Position numbers and translations under genes: made by a program. Source: Halomonas sp. SpR8 (lineage in GTDB: Bacteria; Pseudomonadota; Gammaproteobacteria; Pseudomonadales; Halomonadaceae). From it: a stretch of DNA of 64,000 nt. Positions 1-9,527 of the stretch are shown in pieces; the stretch's first letter is position 1, and every line of letters begins with the position of its first letter. The stretch lies in assembly GCF_031010195.1 (NCBI RefSeq), contig NZ_JAUAMC010000004.1, positions 287,540-351,539 on the forward strand, in the 5' to 3' direction. The notes under the pieces are model-generated. The model was not told the DNA's origin. It made no database searches and saw only the letters and a list, made by a program, of their open reading frames with translations.

Positions 1-735
1 GCGCTCTCAGTGAGCGTTGCCAGTGGAGTTTTCGCTGCCGCTGCCCAGGCCGATACGCTGCGCGTAGGTATGTCTGGCGGCTATTTTCCGTTTACTTTTG
101 TCGAGCAAGATGAGCTGAAAGGCTTTGAGGTCGATGTGATGAATGCGGTGGGTGAGATCACCGGCGATGACATTGAGTTTGTCACCGCGAGCTTCTCGGG
201 CTTAGCGGGGATGCTGGAGTCTGGGCGTATCGACACTATCGCTAACCAGATCACCATTACACCCGAGCGTGAAGCCAAATATGTGTTCACCGCTCCTTAT
301 GTGTATGACGGCGCTCAGGTTGTGGTACGCGCAGGTAACGACGCCGTTCAGGGCGTTGAGGATTTGTCCGGCAAAAGCGTGGCGGTCAACCTGGGCTCGA
401 ACTACGAGCAGTTGCTGCGCGAACAGCCGAATGCGGATGAAATCGACATTCGCACTTATGAGTCCAATATTGAGCAGGACGTTGCGTTGGGCCGTGTCGA
501 GGCCTTCGTGATGGACCGCGTGAGTGCCACGCAGGTCATTAAAGAGAAGGGCCTGCCGTTAGAACTGGCGGGTCAGCCGTTCTCGACGATTGAGAACGCG
601 CTACCGTTCCGCGATGACGAGACGGGCCGTGTACAGCGTGACCGTGTTGATGCTGCCCTTGCTGAGCTTCGTGACAGTGGCGAGCTGGGCGAGATATCAG
701 AAAAGTGGTTTGATACCGATATTACTCAGCCGTAA
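1..735 (+). CDS. Amino acid (probably L-cystine) ABC transporter substrate-binding protein, 5' partial
   Basis: Periplasmic solute receptor of a polar amino acid ABC importer (SBP family 3). The reading frame is open from the first base, so the true start lies left of the window. 244 residues are visible. They begin inside a signal peptide that ends in an AAAAQA-type cleavage site, and the mature protein starts near DTLRVG. Family features seen: the early YFPFTF stretch, GFEVDVMNAV, NQITITPEREAKY and the C-terminal EKWF. The NQ-TPER-KY-F and LG-NYE-LR patterns resemble the FliY/TcyJ cystine receptors, so cystine is the best guess for the ligand. Permease and ATPase genes follow directly. A general amino acid receptor is the alternative. 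Confidence 0.85.
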   Translation, partial: ALSVSVASGVFAAAAQADTLRVGMSGGYFPFTFVEQDELKGFEVDVMNAVGEITGDDIEFVTASFSGLAGMLESGRIDTIANQITITPEREAKYVFTAPYVYDGAQVVVRAGNDAVQGVEDLSGKSVAVNLGSNYEQLLREQPNADEIDIRTYESNIEQDVALGRVEAFVMDRVSATQVIKEKGLPLELAGQPFSTIENALPFRDDETGRVQRDRVDAALAELRDSGELGEISEKWFDTDITQP

Positions 736-758
736 CCGCTGAACTCATCTGTTTAACG

Positions 759-781
759 CGGCCGTGGCATTGCCACGGCCG
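759..781 (+). promoter_or_regulatory. Intercistronic hairpin between receptor and permease genes
   Basis: Perfect 10-bp inverted repeat CGGCCGTGGC / GCCACGGCCG with an ATT loop, followed by only three T residues. It lies between the receptor stop and the permease start. Such hairpins commonly stabilise the upstream receptor mRNA or partly terminate transcription, giving more receptor than permease. That role is inferred from position. Confidence 0.6.
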
Positions 782-803
782 TTTGCTTATAAGCGATATT
801 GCG

Positions 804-1472
804 ATGCTTAACCTTGAATATATGTGGGGGCTACTGCCGGTCCTGCTGCGCTATTTGCCGCTCACGCTGCAGATGGCGACCATTGCGATGGTGTTTGCCT
901 TGATACTGGCGTGTTTGATGGCGGTCATTCGTGTCTCTAAGGTGCCGCTGCTTAACGGTTTGGCGATGCTGTTTATCTCGTTTTTTCGCGGTACGCCCCT
1001 GCTGGTTCAGCTGTTTCTTTTCTATTATGGCTTGCCACAACTGATTAGCGCGCTGATCTCGATTACCGGCGTGCAGGCGGCGGTGCTGGGGCTGACGCTG
1101 CACTTTTCTGCGTATATGGCTGAGTCGATTCGTGCCGCGATTGTGGGGATAGACCGCAGCCAGACGGAAGCCGCGCTCTCGATAGGTATGACCCAGTCGC
1201 AGCTGATGCGGCGCATTATTCTGCCTCAGGCCACCCGTGTGGCTACCCCGACGCTGATGAACTATTTCATCGATATGATTAAAGCGACCTCGTTGGCCTT
1301 TACGCTGGGAGTGACCGAGTTAATGGGCGCTACCCAAAAAGAGGCGGCGGGAAGCTTTCTCTATTTAGAGGCGTTCTTGCTAGTAGCGCTGATTTATTGG
1401 GCAATCGTAGAGGTGCTTTCCTGGGGGCAGCGCCGATTAGAGGTTTATCTGAATAAGGCCTATCAACGATGA
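804..1472 (+). CDS. Amino acid ABC transporter permease (HisM/TcyL type)
   Basis: Inner-membrane permease of the same importer, 222 residues from the ATG at 804. A TTG 21 bases upstream is possible but has no good ribosome site. About five hydrophobic segments are visible. The start region LTLQMATIAMVFAL and FFRGTPLLVQLFLFYYGLP match the amino acid permease family. The EAA-type coupling loop is present around EAALSIGMTQSQLMRRIILP. The stop overlaps the ATPase start (ATGA), so the two are translationally coupled. Only one permease gene is present, so a homodimer is likely. Confidence 0.88.
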   Translation: MLNLEYMWGLLPVLLRYLPLTLQMATIAMVFALILACLMAVIRVSKVPLLNGLAMLFISFFRGTPLLVQLFLFYYGLPQLISALISITGVQAAVLGLTLHFSAYMAESIRAAIVGIDRSQTEAALSIGMTQSQLMRRIILPQATRVATPTLMNYFIDMIKATSLAFTLGVTELMGATQKEAAGSFLYLEAFLLVALIYWAIVEVLSWGQRRLEVYLNKAYQR

Positions 1473-2224
1473 TTTCGCTGCAAGGCATTACCAAGCGCTT
1501 TGGCGCCCACACGGTGTTTCATGATATCGATTTGAGCCTTTCCCAGGGCGAAATCATCGTGATCATTGGTCCTTCCGGTACCGGTAAATCCACGCTGCTG
1601 CGCTGTATTAACTTTTTAGAGCGACCGGATGCGGGGCGTTTAACGGTAGGCGATTTGAGCATCGACACCCAGCGCGCCAGCCGGGCGGATATTTTGGCGC
1701 TGCGTCGGCGTACGGCGTTTGTGTTTCAAAACTACGGGCTGTTTGCCAATAAAACCGCGCTGGAGAATATCAGCGAGGGCATGATGGTGGTGGATAAGCT
1801 GCCGAAAGCGAAGGCCCATGCGCGGGCCAGGGAAATTCTGGAGCGTATCGGCTTGGCAGATAAAGCCGATGCTTATCCGGCCTCGCTTTCAGGCGGCCAA
1901 CAGCAGCGGGTGGGAATCGGCCGGGCGATGGCCGCAAATGCCGATGTGATTCTGTTTGATGAGCCGACTTCTTCGTTAGATCCCCAGTGGGTAGAGGAAG
2001 TGCTGAGTCTGATGAAGCAATTGGCGGAAGAGCGCCAGACGATGATCGTTGTCACCCACGAAATGCAGTTCGCCCGAGACGTAGCTGATCAAGTGGTCTT
2101 TATGGATGACGGCGGTATTGTCGAGCAGGCTCCGCCCGAGGAGCTTTTCACCGCACCGAAAGATGAGCGAACGCGGCATTTTTTGCGCAAAATTCTGGCG
2201 CCTACGGGGCAGGATGTGCCTTAG
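1469..2224 (+). CDS. Amino acid ABC transporter ATP-binding protein
   Basis: Cytoplasmic ATPase subunit, 251 residues, that powers the importer encoded upstream. Seen: Walker A GPSGTGKST near residue 35, Q-loop FVFQNYGLFANKT, signature SLSGGQQQR, Walker B VILFDEPTSSLD and the switch histidine in VVTHEMQFA. Length and motifs fit the GlnQ/TcyN polar amino acid group. It is the last gene of the operon. About 320 bases without a gene follow, in which I see no clear terminator. Confidence 0.92.
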   Translation: MISLQGITKRFGAHTVFHDIDLSLSQGEIIVIIGPSGTGKSTLLRCINFLERPDAGRLTVGDLSIDTQRASRADILALRRRTAFVFQNYGLFANKTALENISEGMMVVDKLPKAKAHARAREILERIGLADKADAYPASLSGGQQQRVGIGRAMAANADVILFDEPTSSLDPQWVEEVLSLMKQLAEERQTMIVVTHEMQFARDVADQVVFMDDGGIVEQAPPEELFTAPKDERTRHFLRKILAPTGQDVP

Positions 2225-2385
2225 CTTGAGTGTCGCCGAGCCCTGCCCAGCATTGACAACCGCTAGCAAGCGCGCCTAGCGCGTGATAGACTATGCCATC
2301 CTCTCAGACAAGTCCCGTGAATGGGCAGCTTATTTCAACTGCCTGTTACACACTTTGGTAGGGTGATAATCCAGCCAAAACAATT

Positions 2386-2461
2386 AGTTATTTCGGAAAC
2401 AGGTTGTTTCGGAAATGGATTGTTGGAAATGGGTTGTTAGAAATAAATCGTTGCGGAAACG
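2386..2461 (+). repeat. Degenerate tandem repeat, about five units of 14-17 bp
   Basis: Units resemble TTGTTTCGGAAATGGA. They begin at about 2386, 2404, 2420, 2434 and 2448 and vary mainly at the CGG and at the last three bases. The array lies about 90 to 160 bases upstream of the rpsT start, in the probable leader or promoter. It is too short-period and too variable for CRISPR. Confidence 0.65.
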
Positions 2462-2503
2462 TCGTGCTGTGACAGCGCAGTCGACGAACACATATTTAAT
2501 TTC

Positions 2504-2523
2504 GTTGCCGTTTTATCGGCAAC
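2504..2523 (+). promoter_or_regulatory. Hairpin just upstream of the rpsT ribosome site
   Basis: Perfect 7-bp stem GTTGCCG / CGGCAAC with a TTTTAT loop, ending about 10 bases before the AAGGAG ribosome site. Ribosomal protein S20 represses its own translation in E. coli. A leader hairpin here would be a candidate contact for such control, which is inferred from position only. Confidence 0.5.
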
Positions 2524-2547
2524 CTTTATTCTCCAAGGAGATACCCT

Positions 2548-2814
2548 GTGGCGAACAGCAAGCAAGCACGCAAGCGCGCCCGCCAGGCCGAGAACCGTCG
2601 CGTCCTGAAATCCAGCCAGCGCAGCATGGTCCGCACCTACATCAAGCGTGTAGTGAAAGCGATCGGCACCGGCGACCACGCCAAGGCAATGGAAGAGTTC
2701 AAGGCGATGCAGCCGGTCGTTGACCGTATTGCCGACAAAGACGTGCTGTCCAAGAAAAAAGCAGCTCGCCTGAAGAGCCGTTTGAACAAGCGTATTAAGG
2801 CACTGGCGGCGTAA
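2548..2814 (+). CDS. rpsT: 30S ribosomal protein S20
   Basis: Small-subunit protein that binds 16S rRNA, 88 residues, very rich in Lys and Arg. The N-terminus MANSKQARKRARQ and the C-terminal SRLNKRIKALAA are typical of bS20. The start is GTG at 2548 with a strong ribosome site AAGGAG at 2534. Non-ATG starts are also used by other rpsT genes and fit weak, autoregulated initiation. The gene stands alone, with a terminator directly behind it. Confidence 0.97.
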   Translation: MANSKQARKRARQAENRRVLKSSQRSMVRTYIKRVVKAIGTGDHAKAMEEFKAMQPVVDRIADKDVLSKKKAARLKSRLNKRIKALAA

Positions 2815-2830
2815 GCCGGCAGGCGCCATA

Positions 2831-2857
2831 AAAAAACCGGCTGCGGCCGGTTTTTTT
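2831..2857 (+). terminator. Rho-independent terminator of rpsT
   Basis: GC-rich stem CCGGC / GCCGG flanked by an A tract before and seven T after (2851-2857). It can act in both directions. Confidence 0.85.
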
Positions 2858-2910
2858 GTGTCTGAATGTTCTCTTTGTGGTTCCTTTGGATGGTCTTTTC
2901 TGGATAGCTT

Positions 2911-4494
2911 ATGACGGCGAAGAAAGCAGCCAATGCGTCCCCTGATACTGCAGTAGTTCGCCGTGGGCTAATGCGCTCAGGTCTTGTGGTCAGCGCCATG
3001 ACGATGCTGTCGAGGGTGATGGGGCTGGCGCGAGATGTTGTCGTTGCAACCTTGCTAGGGGCGGGGGATGGCGCCGATGCGTTTTTTGTGGCGTTTAAGA
3101 TCCCTAACTTTCTACGCCGTCTGTTTGCCGAAGGCGCGTTCAATCAAGCCTTTGTGCCAGTGCTTTCAGAGTACTCCGCCCAGCGCAGCCGGGAGGAGAT
3201 ACGCGCGCTACTGAATGCCACTGCCGGTAGCTTGACGGCGGTGCTGGCGCTGATTACGGCGTTAGCGATGCTCTGCGCGCCGTGGCTGATCTGGGTGTTT
3301 GCCCCCGGTTTTGGCAGTGACCCAGAGAAACTGACGCTGACCGCGGATATGCTGCGCTTAACGTTTCCCTACTTGCTGCTGATTTCGCTGACCGCGTTTT
3401 CCGGCAGCGTGTTGAATACCTGGAATCGCTTTGCGGTGCCCGCGTTTACTCCGGTACTGCTGAATCTTTCGCTGATTGGCGCGGCGCTGTTTTTGATGCC
3501 GTTAATGGAAAAGCCCGCCATGGCGCTGGCGTGGGGCGTGTTGATCGCCGGGGCCGCTCAGTTGGTTTTTCAGGTACCGTTTTTACTGCGGCTGGGGCTG
3601 ATGCCGACGCCGTGGCCAAACTTTGCCCACGAGGGCGTGCGGCGTATTCTGAAACTGATGGGGCCTGCGCTGTTTGGGGTCTCGGTATCGCAGATTAACC
3701 TGCTGTTGGATACCATTCTGGCCTCGTTACTAGCGGCGGGTAGCGTGTCGTGGCTCTATTACTCGGATCGTTTAGTAGAGCTGCCTCTGGGAGTTTTCGG
3801 GGTGGCGATTGGTACGGTGATTTTGCCCGCGCTCTCTAAGCGCCATGCGGAGCAGTCTAAGGAGCACTTTGCAGCCATGCTCGACTGGGCGATTCGCATT
3901 GTGCTGCTGCTAGGCTTGCCAGCCGCGCTGGCGCTGGCGGTGTTGGCCGAGCCGCTGTTGATCACGCTATTTCATTATGGCGCAATGACCGACAACGATA
4001 TTCAAATGGCGGCCATGAGTCTGCGTGCTTATGCGTTCGGTTTGGTGGCCTTTATGCTGATCAAAGTATTGGCACCGGGCTTTTTTGCCCGTCAAGACAC
4101 CAAAACACCGGTAAAAGTGGGCATTCTGGCCATGGTCGCCAATATGGTGTTTAACCTTCTGCTGATTTGGCCGCTGGCCCATGCTGGGTTGGCGTTGGCT
4201 ACCGCGCTGTCGGCGTTTTTAAACGCGGGCTTGCTAGGCTACTTGCTGCATAAGCGAGGCGTGCTGATCTTCCAGCCAGGCTGGAAGCGTTACTCGGTGC
4301 AGTTGCTGGGGGGTAGCGCTTTAATGTGCGCGGCACTCTATTTTGTCGCCCCGGATTGGCAGGCGTGGCTTAGCTTTGGCCTTTGGCAGCGAGTGAGCTG
4401 GGTCTCAGGGTTGGTGGTACTCGGTGGCTCGCTCTACTTTGCGTGGCTTGCAGCGTTTGGCCTACGCATGCGTCATTTTAAAATGCACTCGTAA
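2911..4494 (+). CDS. murJ: Lipid II flippase MurJ
   Basis: Inner-membrane flippase that moves the peptidoglycan precursor lipid II to the periplasmic side. 527 residues, the usual length. Nearly all of the protein is hydrophobic segments, consistent with 14 helices. Conserved motifs seen: SRVMGLARDVVVATLLGAG near the start, then DAFFVAFKIPNFLRRLFAEGAF, which carries the MOP/MVF family arginines, and FARQDTKTPVK in the second half. The position between rpsT and ribF is the usual one in gammaproteobacteria. The ribosome site before the ATG is weak. Confidence 0.95.
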   Translation: MTAKKAANASPDTAVVRRGLMRSGLVVSAMTMLSRVMGLARDVVVATLLGAGDGADAFFVAFKIPNFLRRLFAEGAFNQAFVPVLSEYSAQRSREEIRALLNATAGSLTAVLALITALAMLCAPWLIWVFAPGFGSDPEKLTLTADMLRLTFPYLLLISLTAFSGSVLNTWNRFAVPAFTPVLLNLSLIGAALFLMPLMEKPAMALAWGVLIAGAAQLVFQVPFLLRLGLMPTPWPNFAHEGVRRILKLMGPALFGVSVSQINLLLDTILASLLAAGSVSWLYYSDRLVELPLGVFGVAIGTVILPALSKRHAEQSKEHFAAMLDWAIRIVLLLGLPAALALAVLAEPLLITLFHYGAMTDNDIQMAAMSLRAYAFGLVAFMLIKVLAPGFFARQDTKTPVKVGILAMVANMVFNLLLIWPLAHAGLALATALSAFLNAGLLGYLLHKRGVLIFQPGWKRYSVQLLGGSALMCAALYFVAPDWQAWLSFGLWQRVSWVSGLVVLGGSLYFAWLAAFGLRMRHFKMHS

Positions 4495-4536
4495 CGTTAC
4501 ATCCTAGCGGGTGTATTTGTTATCAGGCGTGTTCGT

Positions 4537-4542
4537 TATAAT
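4537..4542 (+). promoter_or_regulatory. Candidate -10 element of the ribF operon
   Basis: Perfect TATAAT 35 bases upstream of the ribF start. The -35 region at normal spacing is poor (TATTTG), so this is a candidate only. The ribF-ileS-lspA-fkpB-ispH genes behind it are closely spaced. Confidence 0.45.
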
Positions 4543-4577
4543 CAGAGGCTTTATATCCTCCCAACGGCTGAGGTGCC

Positions 4578-5615
4578 ATGCGCGTCATTCGAGGTCTGCA
4601 CAACTTTAGAGCGGCTCATCGTGGCTGCGTTGCGACTATCGGTAACTTCGATGGGGTGCATCGCGGCCACCAGGCCATTCTTCAGCAGTGCCGTGAACAT
4701 GCCGCACGCTGGAGTGTGCCGCTAACCGTCGTGGTGTTCGAACCCCAGCCGCGGGAGTTTTTTGCCGGCGATCAAGCGCCGCCGCGCTTAACCCGGCTGC
4801 GTGAGAAAGTACGGCTACTGCGTGATTTTGGTGCCGAGCAAGTGCTGGTTCTGCCGTTTAACGATGCACTGCGCAGCCTCACCGGGCGCGAGTTTATCGA
4901 TCAGGTATTAATTGACGGGCTGGACGTGAAGCACTTGGTCGTGGGTGATGACTTCCGCTTTGGCTGTGACCGACGCGGCGATTTCGCGCTGCTGGCGGAC
5001 GTTGGGCGTGAGCAGGGGTTTGGTGTCGAGCACACCCGCACCTTTACCGTGGATGACGAGCGGGTTTCCAGCACGCGGGTGCGTACGTTGCTCGCCTGCG
5101 GCAATTTCTCCGCCGCCGCACGTTTGTTAGGACGCCCCTATTCGTTACATGGCCGCGTGGTGCGCGACCAGCAGTTGGGACGCACCATTGGCGTGCCCAC
5201 CGCCAACTTACCGCTACTGCCGCAGCCGTTAACGCTGCGTGGCGTATTTGCGGTAGTGGCGGAGCTTGAAAATGGTGAACGCCACCCGGCAGTAGCGAAT
5301 GTCGGCTTCCGTCCTACCGTAGGCTCAGACCGGCCAACGCTCGAAGTGCACCTGCTGGATTTTGCCGGTGATCTCTACGGCCAACGTATGACCGTATTCC
5401 CCTGTGTGCGTCTGCGCGGCGAGGTGAAGTTTGACGGCCTTGAGGCACTGAAAGCACAAATTGAACGTGACCAGGCCCGCGCTCGCCACTATTTAGCGGC
5501 AGTTGAGGTCGATCAAGACTACTCTCTTCCGCTGGCCTCGGCCCCGCTAGGGCGTGAGGCGATTTCTTCTGATTATTCTTCGGCGGATGACGCCGCCGAT
5601 GCTAACAACGGCTGA
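4578..5615 (+). CDS. ribF: Bifunctional riboflavin kinase / FAD synthetase
   Basis: Makes FMN from riboflavin and FAD from FMN in the cytoplasm. 345 residues. The N-terminal nucleotidyltransferase half shows [11 protein letters not shown] near residue 25 and [15 protein letters not shown]. The C-terminal flavokinase half begins around [11 protein letters not shown] and contains the GVPTANL motif. A ribosome site GAGGTG precedes the ATG. The stop is seven bases before the ileS start. The last 25 residues or so are poorly conserved and acidic. Confidence 0.96.
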   Translation: MRVIRGLHNFRAAHRGCVATIGNFDGVHRGHQAILQQCREHAARWSVPLTVVVFEPQPREFFAGDQAPPRLTRLREKVRLLRDFGAEQVLVLPFNDALRSLTGREFIDQVLIDGLDVKHLVVGDDFRFGCDRRGDFALLADVGREQGFGVEHTRTFTVDDERVSSTRVRTLLACGNFSAAARLLGRPYSLHGRVVRDQQLGRTIGVPTANLPLLPQPLTLRGVFAVVAELENGERHPAVANVGFRPTVGSDRPTLEVHLLDFAGDLYGQRMTVFPCVRLRGEVKFDGLEALKAQIERDQARARHYLAAVEVDQDYSLPLASAPLGREAISSDYSSADDAADANNG

Positions 5616-5622
5616 CCAGATC

Positions 5623-8469
5623 ATGGATTATAAGCACACGCTGAATTTGCCTGAAACTGACTTCCCCATGCGCGGCATGTTGCCGAAGCAAGAGCCGGGG
5701 CGGGTTTCCCAGTGGCAGGATATGAACATTTACCAGCGCCTGCGCGAAACACGCGCTGGTGCGCCGCTGTTTGTGCTGCACGATGGCCCTCCCTACGCCA
5801 ACGGCAGTATTCATATCGGTCACGCCGTTAATAAAATCCTCAAAGATATTATTGTTAAATCGAAGAATTTAGCCGGTTTCGATGCCCCTTATGTACCGGG
5901 CTGGGACTGCCACGGTCTGCCTATCGAGCACAAGGTAGAAACCACCCATGGTAAGCACCTTGAGGCGAGCAACGCTCGTGAGTTATGCCGTGAATACGCT
6001 GGTGCCCAAGTTGAAACCCAGCTAGCCGACTTTGTGCGCTTGGGTATTATTGGTGATTGGGATCACCCCTACCGCACCATGGATTTCGCCAATGAAGCGG
6101 GTGAGATCCGCGCGCTGGCCGAGATGGTCGATGCGGGCTATGTATTTAAAGGCCTGAAGCCGGTTAACTGGTGCTTTGACTGCGGCTCGGCGCTGGCGGA
6201 AGCGGAAGTTGAGTACGCTGACAAGAAGTCCGATGCCATCGATGTAGCCTTCCCTGTGGAGGATGCCGACAAGCTTGCCGCCGCATTTGGCCTGAGTGAA
6301 TTACCCAAGCCTGCAGCCGTAGTCATCTGGACGACGACCCCTTGGACCATTCCGGCCAACCAGGCGCTTAACGTTCACCCTGAGTTTACCTACGCGCTCG
6401 TTGATACCGGTGAGCGCCTGCTGCTGTTGGCCGAAGAGCTGGTCGAGAGCTGCCTGGAACGCTTTGAGCTGCAAGGTGAGGTGATCGCGACGACTCAAGG
6501 CAAAAATCTCGACCTGATCAATTTCTGTCACCCGTTCTACGACCGTCTGTCGCCCATGTACCTGGCCGAGTACGTCGAGTCGGAGGTGGGCAGTACAGGT
6601 ATTGTTCACTCCGCGCCTTCTTATGGCATGGATGACTTTATCACCTGCCGCGAGCATGGCATGGAGTTCGATGACATGCTCAACCCGGTGCAGGGCAACG
6701 GCGTTTACGTTGATGACCTGCCGTTCTTCGGCGGCCAGATGATCTGGAAAGCTAACCCCCAGATCGTCGAAAAACTACGCGAAGTAAATGCACTGATGGC
6801 GCATATCCCCATCAAGCACAGCTACATGCACTGCTGGCGCCACAAAACGCCGGTGATCTACCGTGCTACGGCTCAATGGTTTGTGGGCATGGACATCAAA
6901 GGCAAGGACGGTAAAACCTTGCGTGAGCGCGCTTTGGAAGGTATCGAAGCCACTGCGTTTACCCCCGCTTGGGGCCAAGCGCGTCTGCATAGCATGATCG
7001 CCAACCGCCCAGACTGGTGTATCTCCCGCCAGCGGAACTGGGGCGTGCCGATCCCGTTCTTCCTCCATAAGCAAACCGGCGAGCTGCACCCGCGTACCGT
7101 TGGGCTGATGGAAGAGGCGGCCAAGCGCGTAGAGCAGGAGGGCATCGACGCCTGGTTCAAACTCGACCCGGCAGAGCTGCTGGGCGCCGAAGCGGCGGAG
7201 TACGATAAAGTCACCGACACGCTGGATGTCTGGTTCGACTCCGGTACGACCCACCGCCACGTGCTGCGCGGCTCGCATCCCCACGGCCACGAGAGCGGTC
7301 CGCGGGCTGATCTGTACCTGGAAGGCTCCGACCAGCACCGCGGCTGGTTCCACTCGTCGCTGCTGACGGGTTCGGCTATTGACGGGCATCCGCCGTACCG
7401 GCAGTTGCTGACCCACGGTTTTACCGTCGACTCCCAGGGCCGTAAGCAGTCTAAATCGCTGGGCAATGTGGTTGCGCCTCAGGAAGTGATGGATAAACTG
7501 GGCGGCGATATTCTGCGCTTGTGGGTGGCGTCTACCGATTACTCCGGCGAAATGGCGGTATCTGACGAGATTTTGAAGCGTACCTCCGACGTCTATCGCC
7601 GGATTCGTAACACCGCCCGCTTCCTGCTTTCCAACCTTAACGGGTTTGATCCAGAGAAAAACCAAGTAGCATTTGGCGATATGCTGGCACTGGATCAGTG
7701 GGTGGTGGATCGTGCTTACCAGCTGCAGGCGCGGATCGAAAAAGCCTACGAGGAGTACCGCTTCCTGGATGTGTACCAGCAGGTGCACGGCTTCTGCGCC
7801 CGGGAGCTGGGTGGCTTCTATCTGGATGTCATCAAAGACCGCCAATACACCACGCAGGCCGATTCCCTGGCCCGGCGTAGTGCGCAAACCGCGCTCTATC
7901 ATGTGGTGGAAGCGCTGAGCCGCTGGATCGCACCGATCCTCTCCTTCACCGCTGAGGAGATTCACGAGAATATCCCCGGTAAGCGCGGTGACAGCGTGCT
8001 CTTGGAGACCTACTACACTGGTTTGGGTAGCCTGGACGACAACGCCGAGCTAGGCCGTGCTTTTTGGGAGCAGGTGCTAGAGGTCAAGCACTCGGTCAAC
8101 AAGTGCCTGGAAGACGCGCGTAACGCTAAAGTGATCAAGGGTAGCCTAGCCGCCGAAGTGACGCTGTATGTGAGCGATGAGCTGCAGGCGACGTTGGCCA
8201 AGCTAGGCGATGAGCTGCGCTTTGTGATGCTAACCAGCGAAGTCACGCTGAAACCCTTATCTGATGCGAGTGAGGCGGAGGCCGGTGATGCAGAAGCAAC
8301 GGAACTTGAAGGCTTGAAAGTCGCGGTTAAAGTAAGCGGTAACACCAAGTGCGAGCGCTGCTGGCATCATCGCCCCGACGTAGGCACCCATGCGGATTAT
8401 CCGGATCTATGTGGGCGCTGTATCAGTAACCTCCCCGAGGGAAGCGGTGAGATTCGTTACTATGCTTGA
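5623..8469 (+). CDS. ileS: Isoleucyl-tRNA synthetase
   Basis: Class I synthetase that charges tRNA-Ile, 948 residues. The ATG at 5623 is chosen because [16 protein letters not shown] is the typical N-terminus and it lies just behind ribF. Upstream in-frame starts would overlap ribF. Seen: HIGH at residues 64-67, the class I loop as KQSKS (608-612), the editing-domain [10 protein letters not shown] stretch, and a C-terminal zinc ribbon with Cys pairs near 910/913 and 930/933. The stop overlaps the lspA start. Confidence 0.98.
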   Translation: MDYKHTLNLPETDFPMRGMLPKQEPGRVSQWQDMNIYQRLRETRAGAPLFVLHDGPPYANGSIHIGHAVNKILKDIIVKSKNLAGFDAPYVPGWDCHGLPIEHKVETTHGKHLEASNARELCREYAGAQVETQLADFVRLGIIGDWDHPYRTMDFANEAGEIRALAEMVDAGYVFKGLKPVNWCFDCGSALAEAEVEYADKKSDAIDVAFPVEDADKLAAAFGLSELPKPAAVVIWTTTPWTIPANQALNVHPEFTYALVDTGERLLLLAEELVESCLERFELQGEVIATTQGKNLDLINFCHPFYDRLSPMYLAEYVESEVGSTGIVHSAPSYGMDDFITCREHGMEFDDMLNPVQGNGVYVDDLPFFGGQMIWKANPQIVEKLREVNALMAHIPIKHSYMHCWRHKTPVIYRATAQWFVGMDIKGKDGKTLRERALEGIEATAFTPAWGQARLHSMIANRPDWCISRQRNWGVPIPFFLHKQTGELHPRTVGLMEEAAKRVEQEGIDAWFKLDPAELLGAEAAEYDKVTDTLDVWFDSGTTHRHVLRGSHPHGHESGPRADLYLEGSDQHRGWFHSSLLTGSAIDGHPPYRQLLTHGFTVDSQGRKQSKSLGNVVAPQEVMDKLGGDILRLWVASTDYSGEMAVSDEILKRTSDVYRRIRNTARFLLSNLNGFDPEKNQVAFGDMLALDQWVVDRAYQLQARIEKAYEEYRFLDVYQQVHGFCARELGGFYLDVIKDRQYTTQADSLARRSAQTALYHVVEALSRWIAPILSFTAEEIHENIPGKRGDSVLLETYYTGLGSLDDNAELGRAFWEQVLEVKHSVNKCLEDARNAKVIKGSLAAEVTLYVSDELQATLAKLGDELRFVMLTSEVTLKPLSDASEAEAGDAEATELEGLKVAVKVSGNTKCERCWHHRPDVGTHADYPDLCGRCISNLPEGSGEIRYYA

Positions 8470-9010
8470 TAAAAACACGCCTAGTGATACCGATACAAAC
8501 GCGCGGCCGAAGATGCAGCGGCCACTGCGCTGGCTGTGGCTAGCAGTGGCGGTCATTGTCTTGGATCTGGCCACCAAGTACGTGGCCAGTAGCCAGTTGG
8601 GTTATGCACAGCCGGTAGAGGTGCTGCCGTTCTTTAACCTGACCCTGCTGCACAATACGGGGGCTGCATTCAGCTTTTTAGCTACCCATCCCGGCTGGCA
8701 GCGCTGGTTCTTCGCCTTGGTTGCCGTGGGTGCCAGCGTGGCGTTGACGGTGTGGCTTTCGCGGATCAAAAACGACGAAAAGTTGTTGGCGATAGCACTG
8801 CCGCTGATTATCGGTGGTGCGCTGGGGAATCTTTATGATCGCTTGGTGCATGGTTATGTGGTCGACTTTTTATCGTTTCACGTCGCCGGGTGGTACTACC
8901 CGGCATTTAACGTGGCCGATATGGGCATTGTGCTGGGGGCGGTTGCCTTAATCTGGGAATCCATTATGGGTGAGCGGCGGCGCAAAAAAGCGCACGGGGC
9001 TTCCCATTAA
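8462..9010 (+). CDS. lspA: Lipoprotein signal peptidase (signal peptidase II)
   Basis: Inner-membrane aspartyl protease that removes the signal peptide of prolipoproteins. 182 residues from the ATG at 8462, which lies inside the end of ileS (8-base overlap). Four hydrophobic helices. The conserved blocks [23 protein letters not shown] and FNVADMGI carry the two catalytic aspartates (YDR and VAD). The N-terminal 25 residues or so are a hydrophilic extension. Its products include TssJ and BamD, also encoded in this window. Confidence 0.96.
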   Translation: MLDKNTPSDTDTNARPKMQRPLRWLWLAVAVIVLDLATKYVASSQLGYAQPVEVLPFFNLTLLHNTGAAFSFLATHPGWQRWFFALVAVGASVALTVWLSRIKNDEKLLAIALPLIIGGALGNLYDRLVHGYVVDFLSFHVAGWYYPAFNVADMGIVLGAVALIWESIMGERRRKKAHGASH

Positions 9011-9043
9011 TCGAACGTTGAGAATGGTACATTGAGGGCTGAA

Positions 9044-9490
9044 ATGAGCGACTATTTGATCGATGACGGTATGGAAGTGACGCTGCACTTCACCTTGAAG
9101 CTCGAAGACGGCACCTTGGTGGACTCCACTAAAGACAAAGCGCCGGCTACCTTCGAGTTTGGTGACGGTAACTTGCCGCCCGGTTTTGAACACCCTATTA
9201 AAGGCATGTCCGCAGGCCAAGAGGCTACCTTTCAGATAACCCCTGAGCATGCGTTCGGCCAGCACAACCCGCAAAATATTCAGACCCTTAAGCGGGCTGA
9301 TTTTGGCGATGAAGTCCCGGAAATTGGTATGGTGATGTCGTTTGCCGATAAAGCGGGAACGGAATTGCCCGGTGTGGTCAAAACCATTGACGGCGAGCGT
9401 ATTGAAGTGGACTTCAATCATCCACTGGCAGGGCGTACCCTGGTGTTTGAGGTAGAAGTACTCGACGTCAAACCGGTGACAACGCATTAA
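9044..9490 (+). CDS. fkpB: FKBP-type peptidyl-prolyl isomerase (SlpA/FkpB)
   Basis: Cytoplasmic prolyl isomerase and chaperone with an inserted-flap FKBP fold. 148 residues from the ATG at 9044, which has a GAGGG ribosome site. A TTG 12 bases upstream is less likely. Seen: [33 protein letters not shown], and the C-terminal [17 protein letters not shown] typical of SlpA proteins. The lspA-fkpB-ispH order is conserved in gammaproteobacteria. Confidence 0.94.
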   Translation: MSDYLIDDGMEVTLHFTLKLEDGTLVDSTKDKAPATFEFGDGNLPPGFEHPIKGMSAGQEATFQITPEHAFGQHNPQNIQTLKRADFGDEVPEIGMVMSFADKAGTELPGVVKTIDGERIEVDFNHPLAGRTLVFEVEVLDVKPVTTH

Positions 9491-9527
9491 TTCACTAAGC
9501 GATGCGCTTACGCATCAAGGCGCTACT

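Larger units (their letters stand above)
2225..2547 (+). promoter_or_regulatory. Leader region of rpsT with tandem repeats and hairpin
   Basis: Non-coding stretch. It holds a TTGACA at 2253-2258 with no matching -10 at normal spacing, an inverted repeat CGCTAG / CTAGCG (2261-2281), a degenerate tandem repeat (2386-2461) and a hairpin next to the ribosome site (2504-2523). The promoter of rpsT must be in here, but I cannot place it with confidence. Confidence 0.5.

Noticed and set aside
2253..2292. TTGACA ... TAGACT as the rpsT promoter
   Set aside because: The elements are 28 bases apart, too far for sigma-70.
2386..2461. Repeat array upstream of rpsT as a CRISPR
   Set aside because: Units are 14-17 bases, degenerate and without spacers. 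No cas genes nearby.
6775..7965. Long open frame (396 codons) on the minus strand opposite ileS
   Set aside because: It lies entirely within ileS, has low-complexity His/Gln/Arg-rich composition and no ribosome site. It is a shadow of GC-rich codon bias.
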